Of a DNA stretch of 64,000 bases, positions 34,901 to 46,508 are shown piece by piece (positions within the stretch are counted from its first letter, which is position 1; each line of letters opens with the position of its first letter). Origin of the DNA: Parietaria judaica. Lineage: Eukaryota > Streptophyta > Magnoliopsida > Rosales > Urticaceae. The notes beneath the pieces are model-generated. The model did no database searches. It was not told where the DNA came from and saw only the letters and a list, made by a program, of their open reading frames with translations. Where the stretch lies: assembly GCA_954871525.1 (NCBI GenBank), contig OX940868.1:27771056-27835055 (forward strand), in the 5' to 3' direction. The position numbers and the translations under genes are program-made.

Positions 34901-36112
34901 TTGGGCCGTCCAGCTTTGTGAAATCGCTGGATCTCCCCAAATCCGCCGGAGGAAGGTAATCAAGATCATGTTTTCAAGCACGGTCCGAAATTTGATGAAT
35001 ATTTGGATCTATTGAAACTAACAAAGAAATTTAAATGGTTATTTGAATGGTGAAAGGATCGGCGTCGATGAGTGGCTGCGTGTTCCTTCCGTTGAAGACG
35101 TGTTTGCGCTTGGTGACTGCGCGGGTTTTCTAGAACGGACCGGTCAGCCTGTGCTTCCGGCTCTAGCTCAGGTGAGTGCTATTCTCGACGAGGAGAACAC
35201 TGACACTAAATTTATTAATTATTATACTAACCGAACTCGAAACTGTTGAACTCCGAGCAGGTGGCGGAGAGGCAGGGGAAGTTTCTGGTGGAGGTGTTCA
35301 GCGAGATCGGCCGGAGAAACGGAGGGAAGGCGGGGCGAGCGAAAGACATCCCTCTCGGTGACCCTTTTGTGTACAAACACATGGGAAGCATGGCTTCGGT
35401 GGGGCGTTACAAGGCTTTGGTCGATCTACGCCAGTCCAAGGTCAGTTCATGATTAACTCAAGACTTTCATAGTGCTATAGTATAGTTATAATAAAACGAC
35501 CGTGTGAAATAATGAAAATCAGGAATTTACAACTGATCTTTAAATATGATTTAATTTTGCGCATTGTCATAATTTGTTCTTTTTATTTTTTTAGTCACTT
35601 AGGCTTAAATTATTTATCGTCAAGCTTTGATCTACGTAGTTAAATCTTTTGACAGAAACAAATAGATGTTTAACGAGGATGCTATAAAAAAATTAATTCT
35701 TATTATATATACTAAATATATTATCCAATGACGTGAATAAATGACTTTAGATTGAATGATCTCCATTGATTATGGTAGGAGTGAACAGTTTCAAGTATCG
35801 TAAAATTAACAATCAGATTTCCGGAAATCTAGGTATCCAGAAACCGGAAACAAATCCCATTTAAATACGTAATGTTCTGGTCTCGTAGTTTTATCACACT
35901 CCTAGGTTATGGATTAAATGATCCAATTCTGATCCACCGCGACATGTTTTTGACAGGACGCAAATGGCATATCTCACGCCGGATTTGTGAGCTGGCTGAT
36001 CTGGCGGTCAGCGTACCTGACACGTGTTCTGAGCTGGAGGAACAGGCTCTATGTCATGCTCAATTGGGCCACCACGCTTGTCTTCGGCAGGGACAACTCC
36101 AGAATCGGCTAA
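31946..36112 (+). CDS. NDA: internal alternative NAD(P)H-ubiquinone oxidoreductase (type II, NDA class)
   Basis: Nine exons: 31946-32018, 32881-33344, 33426-33639, 34044-34204, 34291-34356, 34792-34955, 35057-35171, 35261-35440, 35957-36112; 1593 bases, 530 residues. Residues 1 to about 65 are rich in Arg, Ser and Ala, a mitochondrial presequence. [10 protein letters not shown] (95-104) is the FAD-binding dinucleotide fold; [16 protein letters not shown] from 264 is the NAD(P)H fold; [10 protein letters not shown] is the C-terminal FAD contact; the [17 protein letters not shown] tail anchors the enzyme at the inner membrane. No EF-hand insert, so it is NDA rather than NDB class. It would oxidise matrix NADH and reduce ubiquinone without pumping protons. 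Intron 3 has a GC donor (G|GCAAGC). The protein ends in SRIG. Introns 1 and 3 carry short repeat debris. Confidence 0.94.
32505..32805. repeat. MITE-like repeat in NDA intron 1
   Basis: Left part has AACCGCAAATAGACCGCAAAC, right part TTTGCGGTCTATTC, GGTTGCGGTTT and TTTGCGGTTTGCGGG, so the two sides carry the same short words in opposite orientation. This is typical of hAT-like MITEs in plants. Exact ends and duplication are not clear. Confidence 0.4.
33664..34016. repeat. MITE-like repeat in NDA intron 3
   Basis: GAACCGGATTTA, AAACCGGGATTGGGAACCGG on the left, and AGCTGGAACCGGTAAAAAG with TTCATTAGTTCCTA on the right. Repeated GGAACCGG-type words in both orientations resemble a subterminal-repeat MITE. 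Ends are uncertain; the actual intron donor and acceptor lie outside it. Confidence 0.4.
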
Positions 36113-38611
36113 CAGCCTCACATTTTTGCTACTTACGCTACCACGCGACACGGGTTTGATTTCCGGAATCTTCGAGTTTGTCGAGCAAAATTAGCACGTC
36201 GATCTTATAGAGGTTGAAATAGTTTGTTGTGTAATTTTGTCGCTTTAAGAGAAAATTCGGCTACGCAAATTGCAGGTGGAGTTAGAACCGGCTCTCATTT
36301 GATTAGGGTTTTGTTGTTAATCAGGTCGCGGCGGTTTGTCCATTAGTTTGTGATTTTTCTTGCTCTATTTAAGATACCTTAACATAATAAAAATTCACCT
36401 TCCAACAATTAGTATTAATCTCAAGATGAGACTAGGTTTAACGGAAAGTGTAACACGTATTTCGCGTTTCTTTGAAACTTTAGTACTTCTGCTGTGAAAT
36501 TTGATATTTATGCCGCGAGACTGTTTGGATCTATTTCCGGCAATACGGTTTCACTGATTTCTAGATTATAAGCTTATATCAAATATTGTAAGTTGATGGC
36601 GTATTATATCATGGTTGGGCCATAAATGAACCAAAGGCCTAAAATTGGTGAAAGAAGACCCAAACTATGACTTTCAAATCTTTCATAAATTTATGAAGAT
36701 AAAGTTTTGCATTGATTTAAAAATGTAAGAAAATCACCTCTATATCCAATTCAAGAAGGGGTAACAAGCATAAAACACCGGAAACAAATTCTATCGACAA
36801 CAATTCACGTGAACGTAAATATCCGTTATCTTTTATTACAAGAAACAAATAAATATCACGTACGATCCTCTGAGAGCGTGGACGTGATGCAAAATGAAAA
36901 TTGTCCTACCAAAGCATAAGTAATAGGTCATTTTAACCTGTCGGGCTCTTAGACTTTAGTAAGACTCTAAATATGGAATTGAAAAAGTAATTTTCTCATT
37001 GATTGAATTAGGTATTTACAACCCTAATTACAAGAAAGTACCACAAAGAGTAACTAGAACAACTATACATTATTCTACAAAGACATTAAACAAAGGCTTT
37101 TGTTGAAATAAATAAAATAAAAAGGCTTGATAATTAATTCAGTCGGCTATGCCTCCACGTCCCATGTCCTCATCCGATAGACCAAACTCACGGATCTCTT
37201 GTAGCTTATATACGATTAAAAGTTTTTTACGTTTCAAAGAACGTTAAAGACACGTTCTTACATGAAACCACATGGTAAATCAAATAACTATTGATAAGCC
37301 CATTTTAGGGCTCCCTCTTCTCGAGTAGGGCCCCCGGCCAGCTGGCCCTAGTCCGCATTTCTGCCTGAGCCATCTCAATTCTTGAACTACCCCTCTTCTA
37401 GCGCACCTCAGGAAGTGGTGTGTTCGATCGATGATATCCACGTCAAGAAGTGATTGAGGAGATAGCTTAAGGATGGCAGGGACGTCCGGCGACAAGCCTT
37501 CAGCGTGCATATCCATACGTTGGCAGACCCGTAACTCACCATCATACAATGGAGAATCGCCTAGGTCTGCTTGCCGTGCCTCCACCCGTGCTTCCCCTTG
37601 CTTATAAAAGGCATCAAAGCTCCTACAAAAAGGGGTTATGCGAGAGGTTGATTGTACATTGATGGATCATGGAAGGCTTGTATTCTCAAGTTAAATATAC
37701 ATTAAAAAAATAAAAAATAAAATGGACATAGACCCGCGATCGTTTTTAGTCGAATTTCTCTAAACTTCGTCTTTATTGATACACTAGAAACTCGTTAAAA
37801 TATTACTTGATAATCAATAACGTCTATTAAGTAATATTTTGTATGATCGTTATGTATTTAATATTATTAAATTATTATTTGATAATTAATAATGTCAATA
37901 AATAATAAAATTATATAATAAATTATCTAATCTCAAAGGCTAATTTTACGTAAGTTTTACTATATATATATTTCTAAAAAAAAAGACGAGAACTTATGCC
38001 CTTTACCTAAACACAGGAAACGATAATTAGAATATTCATGTTGAGTTAGAAGCCCATCAATCAGGCCCAAGCCTCGGCCGTCGGCCCACTTATGATTTTG
38101 TATGTGTGTTTTTTTTTTTTTTTTTAATTTTTGAGAAAAAATTTGTGTGTGTTAATGTGCGCTTGTTGTCTTGATTATGGATTGTCATTGTGGACTTGTA
38201 ATTTTGTTCTTGTTCAGTTTCTTAATTGAGTTTAATTAGATCTGGATTTCAGACAATCCATGACTTAGAAACGTGAAAATTAAGTGGAAGAAGCGTACGA
38301 GTTTGTTGGTCGTTTCAATTTTTGACATTATTGTGCGCACTGGAAGTTGAATATATATGATAACATCTAAAAAAACACATAATAGTTCACATTATCAACC
38401 CAAACAAAATTGGAGTCATACTCATCATGGTAAGGAAACAGGGAAATACACAAAAAACGACACAACCCAGATCCTCATACACTGGTCTGAAATATTCAGA
38501 AGCAGACAGTGACGAAAAAGATGAAAACTTGGGAAAATTCCTCTCACTCACACTCACTTAACGCTACAAAATTTTCACACAGAACAGCCATTTTTCTCTC
38601 TTCTCGTAGAG
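36113..38611. other. intergenic, partly LTR-like
   Basis: No gene recognised. The stretch 36975-37080 (CTCATTGATTGAATTAGG, TACAACCCTAATTACAAG) reads like plant LTR sequence, and 37135-37640 is a GC-richer block with a 101-codon open frame on the minus strand that has no recognisable domain. I could not find matching ends or a duplication. A 19-base T run lies at about 38107-38125. Confidence 0.4.
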
Positions 38612-38767
38612 CTAAGCAACGCAGCGAGATCCGACAGAGAAGATGGAGGAGAAAGAGTGAATGAGAACGGTGACGACCGTCATCTTGACCTGACCCCTCT
38701 TCGGGATCCAACGGCCAGAAACCTTCGCTGATGAATCTCTGTTGTTGATCTTCTGATCACAAGCCAT
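38612..38767 (-). CDS. small uncharacterised protein, paralogue A (51 aa)
   Basis: Intronless frame from ATG 38767 to TAG at 38612-38614. The core is R-W-IPKRGQVKMTVVTVLIHSFSSIF, sharing RxIP(K/R)RGQVK(M/V)xxV and SxxSIF with the two genes at 46224 and 48148. The N-terminal 20 residues are polar, the middle is basic, and the last 25 are hydrophobic with a helical look, so membrane or partner binding is possible. I do not know a function; similar short proteins in other plants are, to my memory, annotated only as hypothetical. Conservation between paralogues and a TATA run about 60 bases upstream argue that it is real. It is the most diverged of the three and ends SRCVA instead of SRR. Confidence 0.7.
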   Translation of the reverse strand: MACDQKINNRDSSAKVSGRWIPKRGQVKMTVVTVLIHSFSSIFSVGSRCVA

Positions 38768-38826
38768 TTTTCTTCTTCTGTTTTTAAGTTTGGAAGTGAG
38801 TGATGTTGATGCTGGGATTGTTGGTG

Positions 38827-38842
38827 TATATATATATATATA
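38827..38842 (-). promoter_or_regulatory. TATA-rich core promoter of small gene A
   Basis: An alternating TA run 60-75 bases upstream of the ATG on the minus strand, in core-promoter position. It may also be read as a microsatellite, so its length may vary. Confidence 0.45.
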
Positions 38843-38864
38843 GTTTCTTCTTCTTAATTATTTT

Positions 38865-39105
38865 GTATTCTTCTTTATTTCATGGCTCGTAGATTCTGAC
38901 TTGCTGTTAGTGTTGACTGTTGACGGTCTTCGGTCCTACTCCTGACCTTCCAGGATCCAACCGGTGGTGTACATGTTCACACTTGTCTTTCTTTATTCAT
39001 CCAAACTTTATATCTTTAATATATATATATATAGAATATAGATATATACCACATATTCATAGAATTATAGATTGTAGACACGCATGAACGTCGAGTCTTT
39101 TTCTC
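38865..39105. repeat. small-gene upstream region, copy 1 (partner at 42025-42235)
   Basis: Upstream sequence of small gene A. It shares in order with 42025-42235: CTCGTAG, GACGGTCTT/GATGGTCTT, GTCCTAC/GCCCTAC, the block GTTCACACTTGTCTTTCTTT followed by ATTCATC, a TA-rich part, and GACACGCATGAA/GACGCGCATGAA with GTCTTT. Confidence 0.8.
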
Positions 39106-39679
39106 ATAATTTTTTTTATAAAAGAAAATTTTTGATGGTTTTTTTTTTTTTAATCTCAACTTTCAACTTTGGCGAACCCAAATTTGAAAACACGAAAAAT
39201 TTAACTTAAATTTTTTTTATACACCCTTTGATAAATTTAATTTTAAACAACTCAAAATTACCCTTCGCTTTAGATTTCTTGGGTAATATTACTATTAAGA
39301 TATTCTCTTAATTGTCTTCCATGTTCGATTATTTGAATGTAGCTTCATGTATGAGTTTAATAATCGTGTGAATGGATTATGCTTTAAAAAACTCTTATAA
39401 CTCTGTCGAAGGTTAATAGGTTACCACGGTGTAAAATATATTGAACCGTATCAGGTATTTGATATTCGATTTGAACTTTAAATATGCATTGAAAGCTCCT
39501 TTAATATCTTATTTAATAATTAATTTTTATATTAATATAGATTATTATTGTTATAACTTTTATAAATAAATTCAATTTACTGTAACCTACTTATATTGTT
39601 TATGATAATACTCTATCGTCATTCACAAATAGTGAAACGACACGTATTCATGTGTGTCTATCACAATTTCAGATTTATA

Positions 39680-40412
39680 GCGTTTGGTTATGGTCTCCGA
39701 GACCAGTTTCTGGTTTTGGTTTCAAACAGTGTCATATTGGTTTCGCAGACCACGTTTGGTTACCAGTTGTCTCTGTTTTCTGAGACCGGTCTCGCAGACC
39801 ACTGAAATTTTAATGAACGAAAACAGAAAACGACTTGAAGTTGTTTTCTGTCTTTGGTCTTCAACTCAATCGTACAAAATAAAACGATAATAAATATATT
39901 ATCATTTTATAATAGTATTTAATTATAATAATAAGGTATTAACAATGAAATTAACTTATATAATAAATTATTAAAATCATGTATATATAATTATATATTT
40001 TAATAATATTACTATCATATTAACAAATATACTTAAATTTTGTATGTTATTAAATATTAACTTAATTACAATGATATAAACTATTGAAACAAAATATTTA
40101 CTACTTTATATATTACATTATTTAAATATGTAATTAGAGTCATGAAATATGAATACATTTTTTATGATAGCAAATATTTTTTAGACGTAATATTAGTATA
40201 TATTACTTTCAGATATAACATACTTTCTTTTTAGTAACATATATTGTATATTATTGCATTTTTTTATTTATATTCGACCACAGATTAACAAAAGACTAAC
40301 CAAACAGTGTTTCAAAAATCAATCTCCCAAACTGGTTTGGGAGATTAAACTCTCAGACTGGTTTTCCAAACCAAATTGCAAAACTGGTTTCCGAGACCAG
40401 TTAACCAAACGC
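39680..40412. mobile_element. MITE with GCGTTTGGTTA inverted ends
   Basis: The two ends, GCGTTTGGTTA and TAACCAAACGC, are perfect reverse complements, followed inward by GGTCTCCGAGACCAG and GGTTTCCGAGACCAG, themselves near-palindromic. GTTTGGTT ends suggest the PIF/Harbinger or a related group. Length 733 bases, AT-rich core, no coding capacity. A clear 3-bp or 8-bp duplication is not visible. Confidence 0.7.
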
Positions 40413-40474
40413 CACAGGTTTTTGACGTATGTTATCATTTTTCCTTATTTTTTTTCCTTTTAAATCATCACGAG

Positions 40475-41424
40475 CAGTGGCGGATTCAGAAATTAAATTG
40501 AGAGGGGCTAATTTTTTTTTACGAGGAAAACCGATAAAGACTTGGTTTCATATTTTGGACCAATTTTTTTGTTTTTTTGCCGAAAATAGACCGGACCGGA
40601 TTTTAAAGGGAAAACAAACCCGCTTCGTAGTTTTGGACAAGAAATAAAAATAGATTTTTAGGCCACCAATAGGCCGAGACCATGCCAAAATAAGGTAAGA
40701 GTTAAATTTTTCAACACTAAATTTTACTCAAGCAAAATAAAAAGCCTTACCACTTCTTCTAAATTCTTGCTTGTCATGACAATTTCCCAAATAGATTCAA
40801 CATGATTTATCATAAAAATATGTTCAAGCTGTTTATTTCTTATTCACTTAAAATAAAATCACATGACATTCAAATGGCAACTATCTATTACTCTCACTTA
40901 AAAAATAATTTTGACAAAAAAATAATAAATCAAAATATAGAACCACTTAAATGAAGTCACCTGTACCATAGAACAAGTATTAACTATTTTACAACTTCTT
41001 TGTATGTTATCAATCTAAAAATAAATGATAATAATAAACGGGTACAAAACAATGTATGTGCAAGTGCATCTATTGAGCAAAACAATATTAGAATAAGAAT
41101 ATCTAATTCATAACCAAACACAAAAGAAATGAAGTCACAATTAGGAGAGAGAAAGAGAGCATGGGTCCCACGAAATGTGGGAGAGAGAGAACCGTGACTC
41201 TGTGATTCGGTCAGAGTGAGGGAGAGGGTGGGTCCTTTTCAGTGAGGGAGTCACTAAAGTAGTTGGAGTGGACTGACTTGAACTAGAGAATTTTGAGCTC
41301 ATTGAGGGGGCTGATGTTATATTTTCGATAGGGGCTAAATCAAAACAGGGCTTCTTCTTAATGGAGTTTGTAATTGGGCTGGGGGACTATAGCCCCTATT
41401 GGGCTGTAGATAGATCCGCCCATG
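40475..41424. mobile_element. hAT-type non-autonomous element, 950 bp, with 8-bp target duplication
   Basis: Starts CAGTGGCGGAT and ends ATCCGCCCATG, an imperfect inverted pair of the CAGTGGCGGA type common in plant hAT elements. It is flanked by the perfect 8-base duplication ATCACGAG at 40467-40474 and 41425-41432. The interior has no transposase. It begins only 62 bases right of the preceding MITE. Confidence 0.92.
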
Positions 41425-42024
41425 ATCACGAGTCACGACATTTTGTGAATATGTCGTTGTTCATTTTCAAATTGCTTAATTTTTCGAAGTTTTCACCTTT
41501 TATAGCAAAAGTATTAAAGTACCAAGGTTTTAGAATTTTATGATTTTGAGATACGTATTTTATTTTCTTGTTGTTTTGGTGAATGAATATCATTATAAAT
41601 CTGTGACTAGGGTTATTTATTTTCCATATTGTTTAACTTTCCAAAGTTTTCAAGAACCTTATTTTTTTTTAATTTTCTTTAGCTTTTTTATGCGCATTTT
41701 TTTTATATATATTTCTTGGTGTTTTAGATGATGATTTTTATTATTATGATACGATATTATATTTAGTATTTTGAGCACTATATATAAATTAAGTATATAT
41801 ATTTTTTAGTATTTAGTATTTTATACATCATCCGTTTATAAATTCATCGATAGCCGATTAATCCATCGATAAATTTCGATATATATCCATATAACGATAA
41901 CCTAGATTTTTATATTTTATCCACCGATAAACCCATTAATAAATATAAATCGGCGATAACCGGTAACCGATTAACATGCAAAATCGATAACCTTAACCTT
42001 TTACTCAAGTGTCCATTTTATTTT

Positions 42025-42235
42025 ATACTTTCTTTTCATCGATCGCTCGTAGTTCTGAATATCTGTTGATGGTCTTTGGCCCTACCTTCGAGTGGAAATT
42101 GGTGTGTTCACACTTGTCTTTCTTTATTCATCAAAAGTTAATATCTAGATATTACATATATAGATATATAGTGTATATAAAGATTATAGACGCGCATGAA
42201 TGTCAGTCTTTGTTTCATAAGTTCCCGTCTCCTGA
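42025..42235. repeat. orphan copy of the small-gene upstream region
   Basis: Second copy of the block at 38865-39105 in the same orientation. On its left, where the coding sequence should be by comparison with gene A, there is instead a patch of GATAACC-type repeat (about 41820-42005). No small-protein frame remains. Confidence 0.8.
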
Positions 42236-45200
42236 CCATAATATGTAGAAAATTAAAATTGGAAATTTGGAATAACAGTTGTCACTTATAAGGACAAATA
42301 TATATAAACTTACATGTGATATTTAGTAAATAGTTAGAAAATTAATGTTATTTTGGCAATTTGAATATTCAATCAATTTAATGGTCTAGTCAAGGTTAAA
42401 AAATCGCCGACAAAGTCACAAAAATCAATAGTTTGATTTTTAAGAGTTCATTGACAATCACAAGTTTATCCACTAGTATTTTTCTATGAGATTTACAAAC
42501 GATATTTTTCTTATGAAACAATAAACCTTATATTTATATAAGTATATAATATACTTTGTAAGATTTTGTGTCTACTTCTTTTTTCTATATAAAAAGAAAA
42601 AGAAATTATGAATTCGATTTCTAGTATTAGATTTGGCACTCTGTCAAAAGTTGTCAAGAACTATTGGAGTCGTCGTCAACTTTTCTTTTTCTTTTTTCTT
42701 TTTTTGGTGTGGGGTCATATTCTTCGCACATAGCTGCATAAAAAACACATGTTCATTGTGTTTACACTGCTTTTAAGAGTCGCCATATGATTATTCTTGA
42801 GTTTATGGTGAGAGAACAAGCAAAAAGAAAAGACAATTCACTGAATCATGTGTGGTGTTTGATGTAATTAGTTGAGCACATTGTTGTTATCTATTCGTCG
42901 TGGCTTTAAATGTTTTACTTTATTTAACTTGAAATTCAGAGATTCGGTCTTATCTTGGTTGAGTAGTAGTTGAATGAAATAGATCTTTCAAGAGAAAGAA
43001 AAATGTATTCAACTATAATGACAATCATGAGTCAAGAAGGATGACCAAAAAAATTATTTAACTTGTAAGTTATTCTCAAATCTAAAGCAAAGAAATCTCA
43101 TTCATCATTCTATTTCTCGCCAAAAACAGTAATATCTATTCGATCGAACTCTATTCTCAATTTATTTTTATCTTTTCATGCATATTAAATAAAAAAATTC
43201 TTTAAAAATTACAAAAAAATAATTCAATCAACTTAAAGTAACCCACAATATAACTATAAAAATTACTAATACAATTCTAAATGATTATGCATCGAAATTA
43301 GAGTACTCTTCTCGTAAGTGTTCAATCAATACATTTTGAATTCGAAGCGAGTAACAAATTGCTCAAAATGTGTGCCGCCATCCACCACCATTTCAACCTC
43401 TGCTCTGGTGTTTCTCTTGCAACTTCTATTGGAGCACTAATAATCTAAGATCACATTTATCTTCAATTATCGTGATGTTATGCTTAATTATGCATGCAAT
43501 AATTATATTTATAATTCATTAAATCATTTTTAATAGATTTTTACACATCCAATGACTCTAGTGATTTTTTTTATGGATGCAAGACAGTCACGATCATCAA
43601 AAATATTAATATTTTAGCCCATCGAAACCATCACTATTCTCTTATTTCATTGTTTTCTTATTATTCTGCCTTTGCACACTTAATTAAAAAAAATTCCAAA
43701 TGACTAGCCGATCGATAGAAATTAAGGGTAAACCTCTATGTGTTATATATTTTTCCGCACCGTGTTTCATTCTATTGCCTTACGCTAATTCGCGCTAGTT
43801 GCGACCCTCCTCACACGATCTTGTGATCGACGAGCTGCGCAATATTCACCCTCAACAAGGAGTGTTGCCGCATTAAGATCATATATACCTTTAAGAGACA
43901 ATAACTTTTTTCATTTAGTGGTAAACTCACAACAAAAGACTTAATCTCTATATTGTTAGACAACTAAATTAATACTTAATCAAGAAAAATTGTCAAAGTT
44001 AATTGTAATTAGCTGAACAATACTGCTTCAGATCAGAGAGAATCAAACCGGCTGCTACTTTGAGATTGTAAGAACAATTAAAATATTAAAACTGTCAATT
44101 TATATGATATGATAAGATCCGGTCATTATCTACGTAACCACCCTTTATTAGTGTTAGATTTCTTGGCATATTCTCTTCATCTAAGAATATGATTATTTTA
44201 ATAACGTTGCTTTAGCACCAAGGAATAGTGACATAAACGTGGCTTTAATCTACAATGAATTACTTTATAATTTCTTTAGTCTGAGACAGCTAAACTGAAT
44301 TATTAAATTTATTATTCTTATTATTATTTTAAAATTGAGAAGTAAAAGACAAAGTAAAGTATCGTTATTATCACTAACCAAAACTTTGATAAAAGAAAAT
44401 GGACTAGTGGTCAGTGGAGTAGCGACCAGAAAAAGTCATTCAATTATCGTACTCTAGAAATTAGAATATGATAAAGATCTGTAGTGTATCTAGAAAAAAG
44501 GTTTTGCTTTGTAATTAAGCACAATTTTTAAAATGTAACTTGTTAATATTATATGAACTTCATAATTATTTTAACAAATAGTTTATTGGGAAGTTTATAG
44601 AATAAACTTTATGTGATTTCTTTGTCATCATATAATTGGAGATAAGTAAGTTTATACAGTGAATCTTGTGAGAGAAAGGCATTGGTTCATGTACTGAGTA
44701 CTGACCAATGATATACTATATAGGGACATCTTTTGAATCATGTCAGGTTTTTCTTTTTGTGTCAATTTATTTAATCTTCAGAAAACTATATTTATTTTAT
44801 TTTAATGTCATAACAAATCAATATTAAATTTGTTATTTGTACATAACAAGAAATCTAGACTATTTATATTGATGACATGTAAATGAACAATATATTCAAA
44901 TTCTGGATTAATAATTTAAAGGGATATTATGGCATAAGTATCCATTTTTTTCAATATATAATTTAATAGCTGGTCACATTCTCATTAATTATAAAATATA
45001 ATTTAATAAATTGCAAATATTTCTCTTATTTTTTGATAAAGTTTTAATTTTAACCTATACATAATAAATTTATAATGTTTACCTTATTTTCGGAAAAATT
45101 CGTCGATAATCTTGTTGGTTTGAGGTTTATTCGTAAAATCCGATCGGTAACTTTAGCTGCCAGTATATTTTTTTTTTCTTCTTCTTCGAAAAACCCACCA

Positions 45201-46223
45201 GTTAGCCTTTTATCAATTAACATACAGTAAAGTGAAGGTTGCAGTTTCCATCTGTATATTAATTAAACTTAGCCTGAACCAATAGAAGATTTGATTTCCT
45301 AACAGTTTCCAAGAAGATTAAATTATTTGATATTTATCTATAATTATAAATAAAGAAAAACATGTTATTTCAAGTTTCAACCCTTAGTCCCTTTGCAGCT
45401 TGTATTTCATTGCTTTCAATTAAGAATGAAGTATAACTAAAGACATATTTTATTTCTTAAAAAATAAAAATAAAAACATTTTAGTAATTGCTATCTACTC
45501 TAGATATGTAAATTAATAAAAACAAATAATTGATATATTCCTTATCTTTTGTAATGTAGTTAGTTTTACTTGAGAATTGAGATTATGAACGACAATATTC
45601 AAGAAAAAAATATGTAGTAAATTGAGTCAATCAAGCCATTAACATCATGTTCTTGATAAATTAGAACTTCTCCACTTCTCTTACTAAAGAATTGTTCTCC
45701 CTACTGCTGTAAATCGAGCATTCAGATAATAGGATATCTAGGTAATGATCCGGAGAAAAATGTGGAACTTATAAATTTGAAACACTCTGAAGTCGGAATC
45801 AGAACTTTCTGATTCTGTTTTTTTTTTTTTAACTCAAATTTTGTTTTTATTTTGTCCACTCCTAACCTATGACGGCCTTGGTCGATCGATTTTAAAAAGT
45901 TAAAATAAAGAAACCGGATTTTTTGTTTTGAAAAATCCAAAACCAAATTTTTTTGGTTTTGATTTTATTTGAAAGAAAAAATAAATCTAATTGCCAGGTT
46001 TAGTTCCACGAATAGCAATAATCATTTTCTCTCAAAGATGCACATAATTGGAAACCATCAGAACAAAATATACAAGACTAAACATTAGCAAAAAAAACTT
46101 TCATTTATACAAAACAAAATCCAGTACTACAAAAACATCATACTGTTTTTACATATCATAAGACCATGAAAAAAGAAGAAGAGATTCAAAATCTGATGAA
46201 CTTGCGCCGATATCACAAGAAGC
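42236..46223. other. intergenic, AT-rich, no gene seen
   Basis: About 4 kb of low-GC sequence. I found no domain or intact transposon. Two slightly richer patches, 43365-43440 and 43770-43870, look like worn coding-type DNA on the minus strand but match no family I can name. Confidence 0.5.
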
Positions 46224-46376
46224 TCATCGACGGCTCGGCGTGAATATGGAAGCAACAGAGTTAGCCAATCCAACGACGATCCCCATCTTAACTTGGCCTC
46301 TCTTCGGGATCGGACGGCCGGGAGATCTCGACGACAAACTTCCACCATTGAGTGTGATCATCCTTGGGCTCTCCAT
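46224..46376 (-). CDS. small uncharacterised protein, paralogue B (50 aa)
   Basis: Intronless frame from ATG 46376 to TGA at 46224-46226. Core RPIPKRGQVKMGIVVGLANS followed by VASIF and the ending PSRR. It begins MESP and has the NGGSLSSR stretch that paralogue C shows as NGGDSSLR. The hydrophobic part VKMGIVVGLANSVASIF is about 17 residues, short for a membrane span but amphipathic in outline. TATATAA lies about 125 bases upstream at 46501-46508. Upstream and downstream flanks also match those of paralogue C, so the two arose by a recent tandem duplication. Function unknown. Other, longer frames overlapping it lack this conservation. Confidence 0.8.
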   Translation of the reverse strand: MESPRMITLNGGSLSSRSPGRPIPKRGQVKMGIVVGLANSVASIFTPSRR

Positions 46377-46500
46377 TAAGTTTCCTTTTTTGAATTTCTT
46401 GCGAGAGAAAAATAGTTTGTTGTGGTGAGAGGTTTCTAAGAGCTATTTGAGCTTTGAGATGCTTGCTTTTTTGGTACAAAACACAATCAAGGATTGCTTC

Positions 46501-46508
46501 TTATATAG
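46501..46508 (-). promoter_or_regulatory. TATA box of small gene B
   Basis: CCTATATAAG on the minus strand, about 125 bases before the ATG. Paralogue C has CCTATTTAAG at the matching position near 48410, so the box is conserved in position. Confidence 0.6.

Noticed and set aside
37280..37585. 101-codon minus-strand frame in a GC-richer block
   Set aside because: No domain recognised, and the neighbouring sequence looks like LTR debris; not called as a gene.
37127..37680. AAGGCTTG on both sides of the 37.1-37.7 kb block as a target duplication
   Set aside because: The enclosed ends are not TG...CA or inverted repeats, so the match is probably chance.
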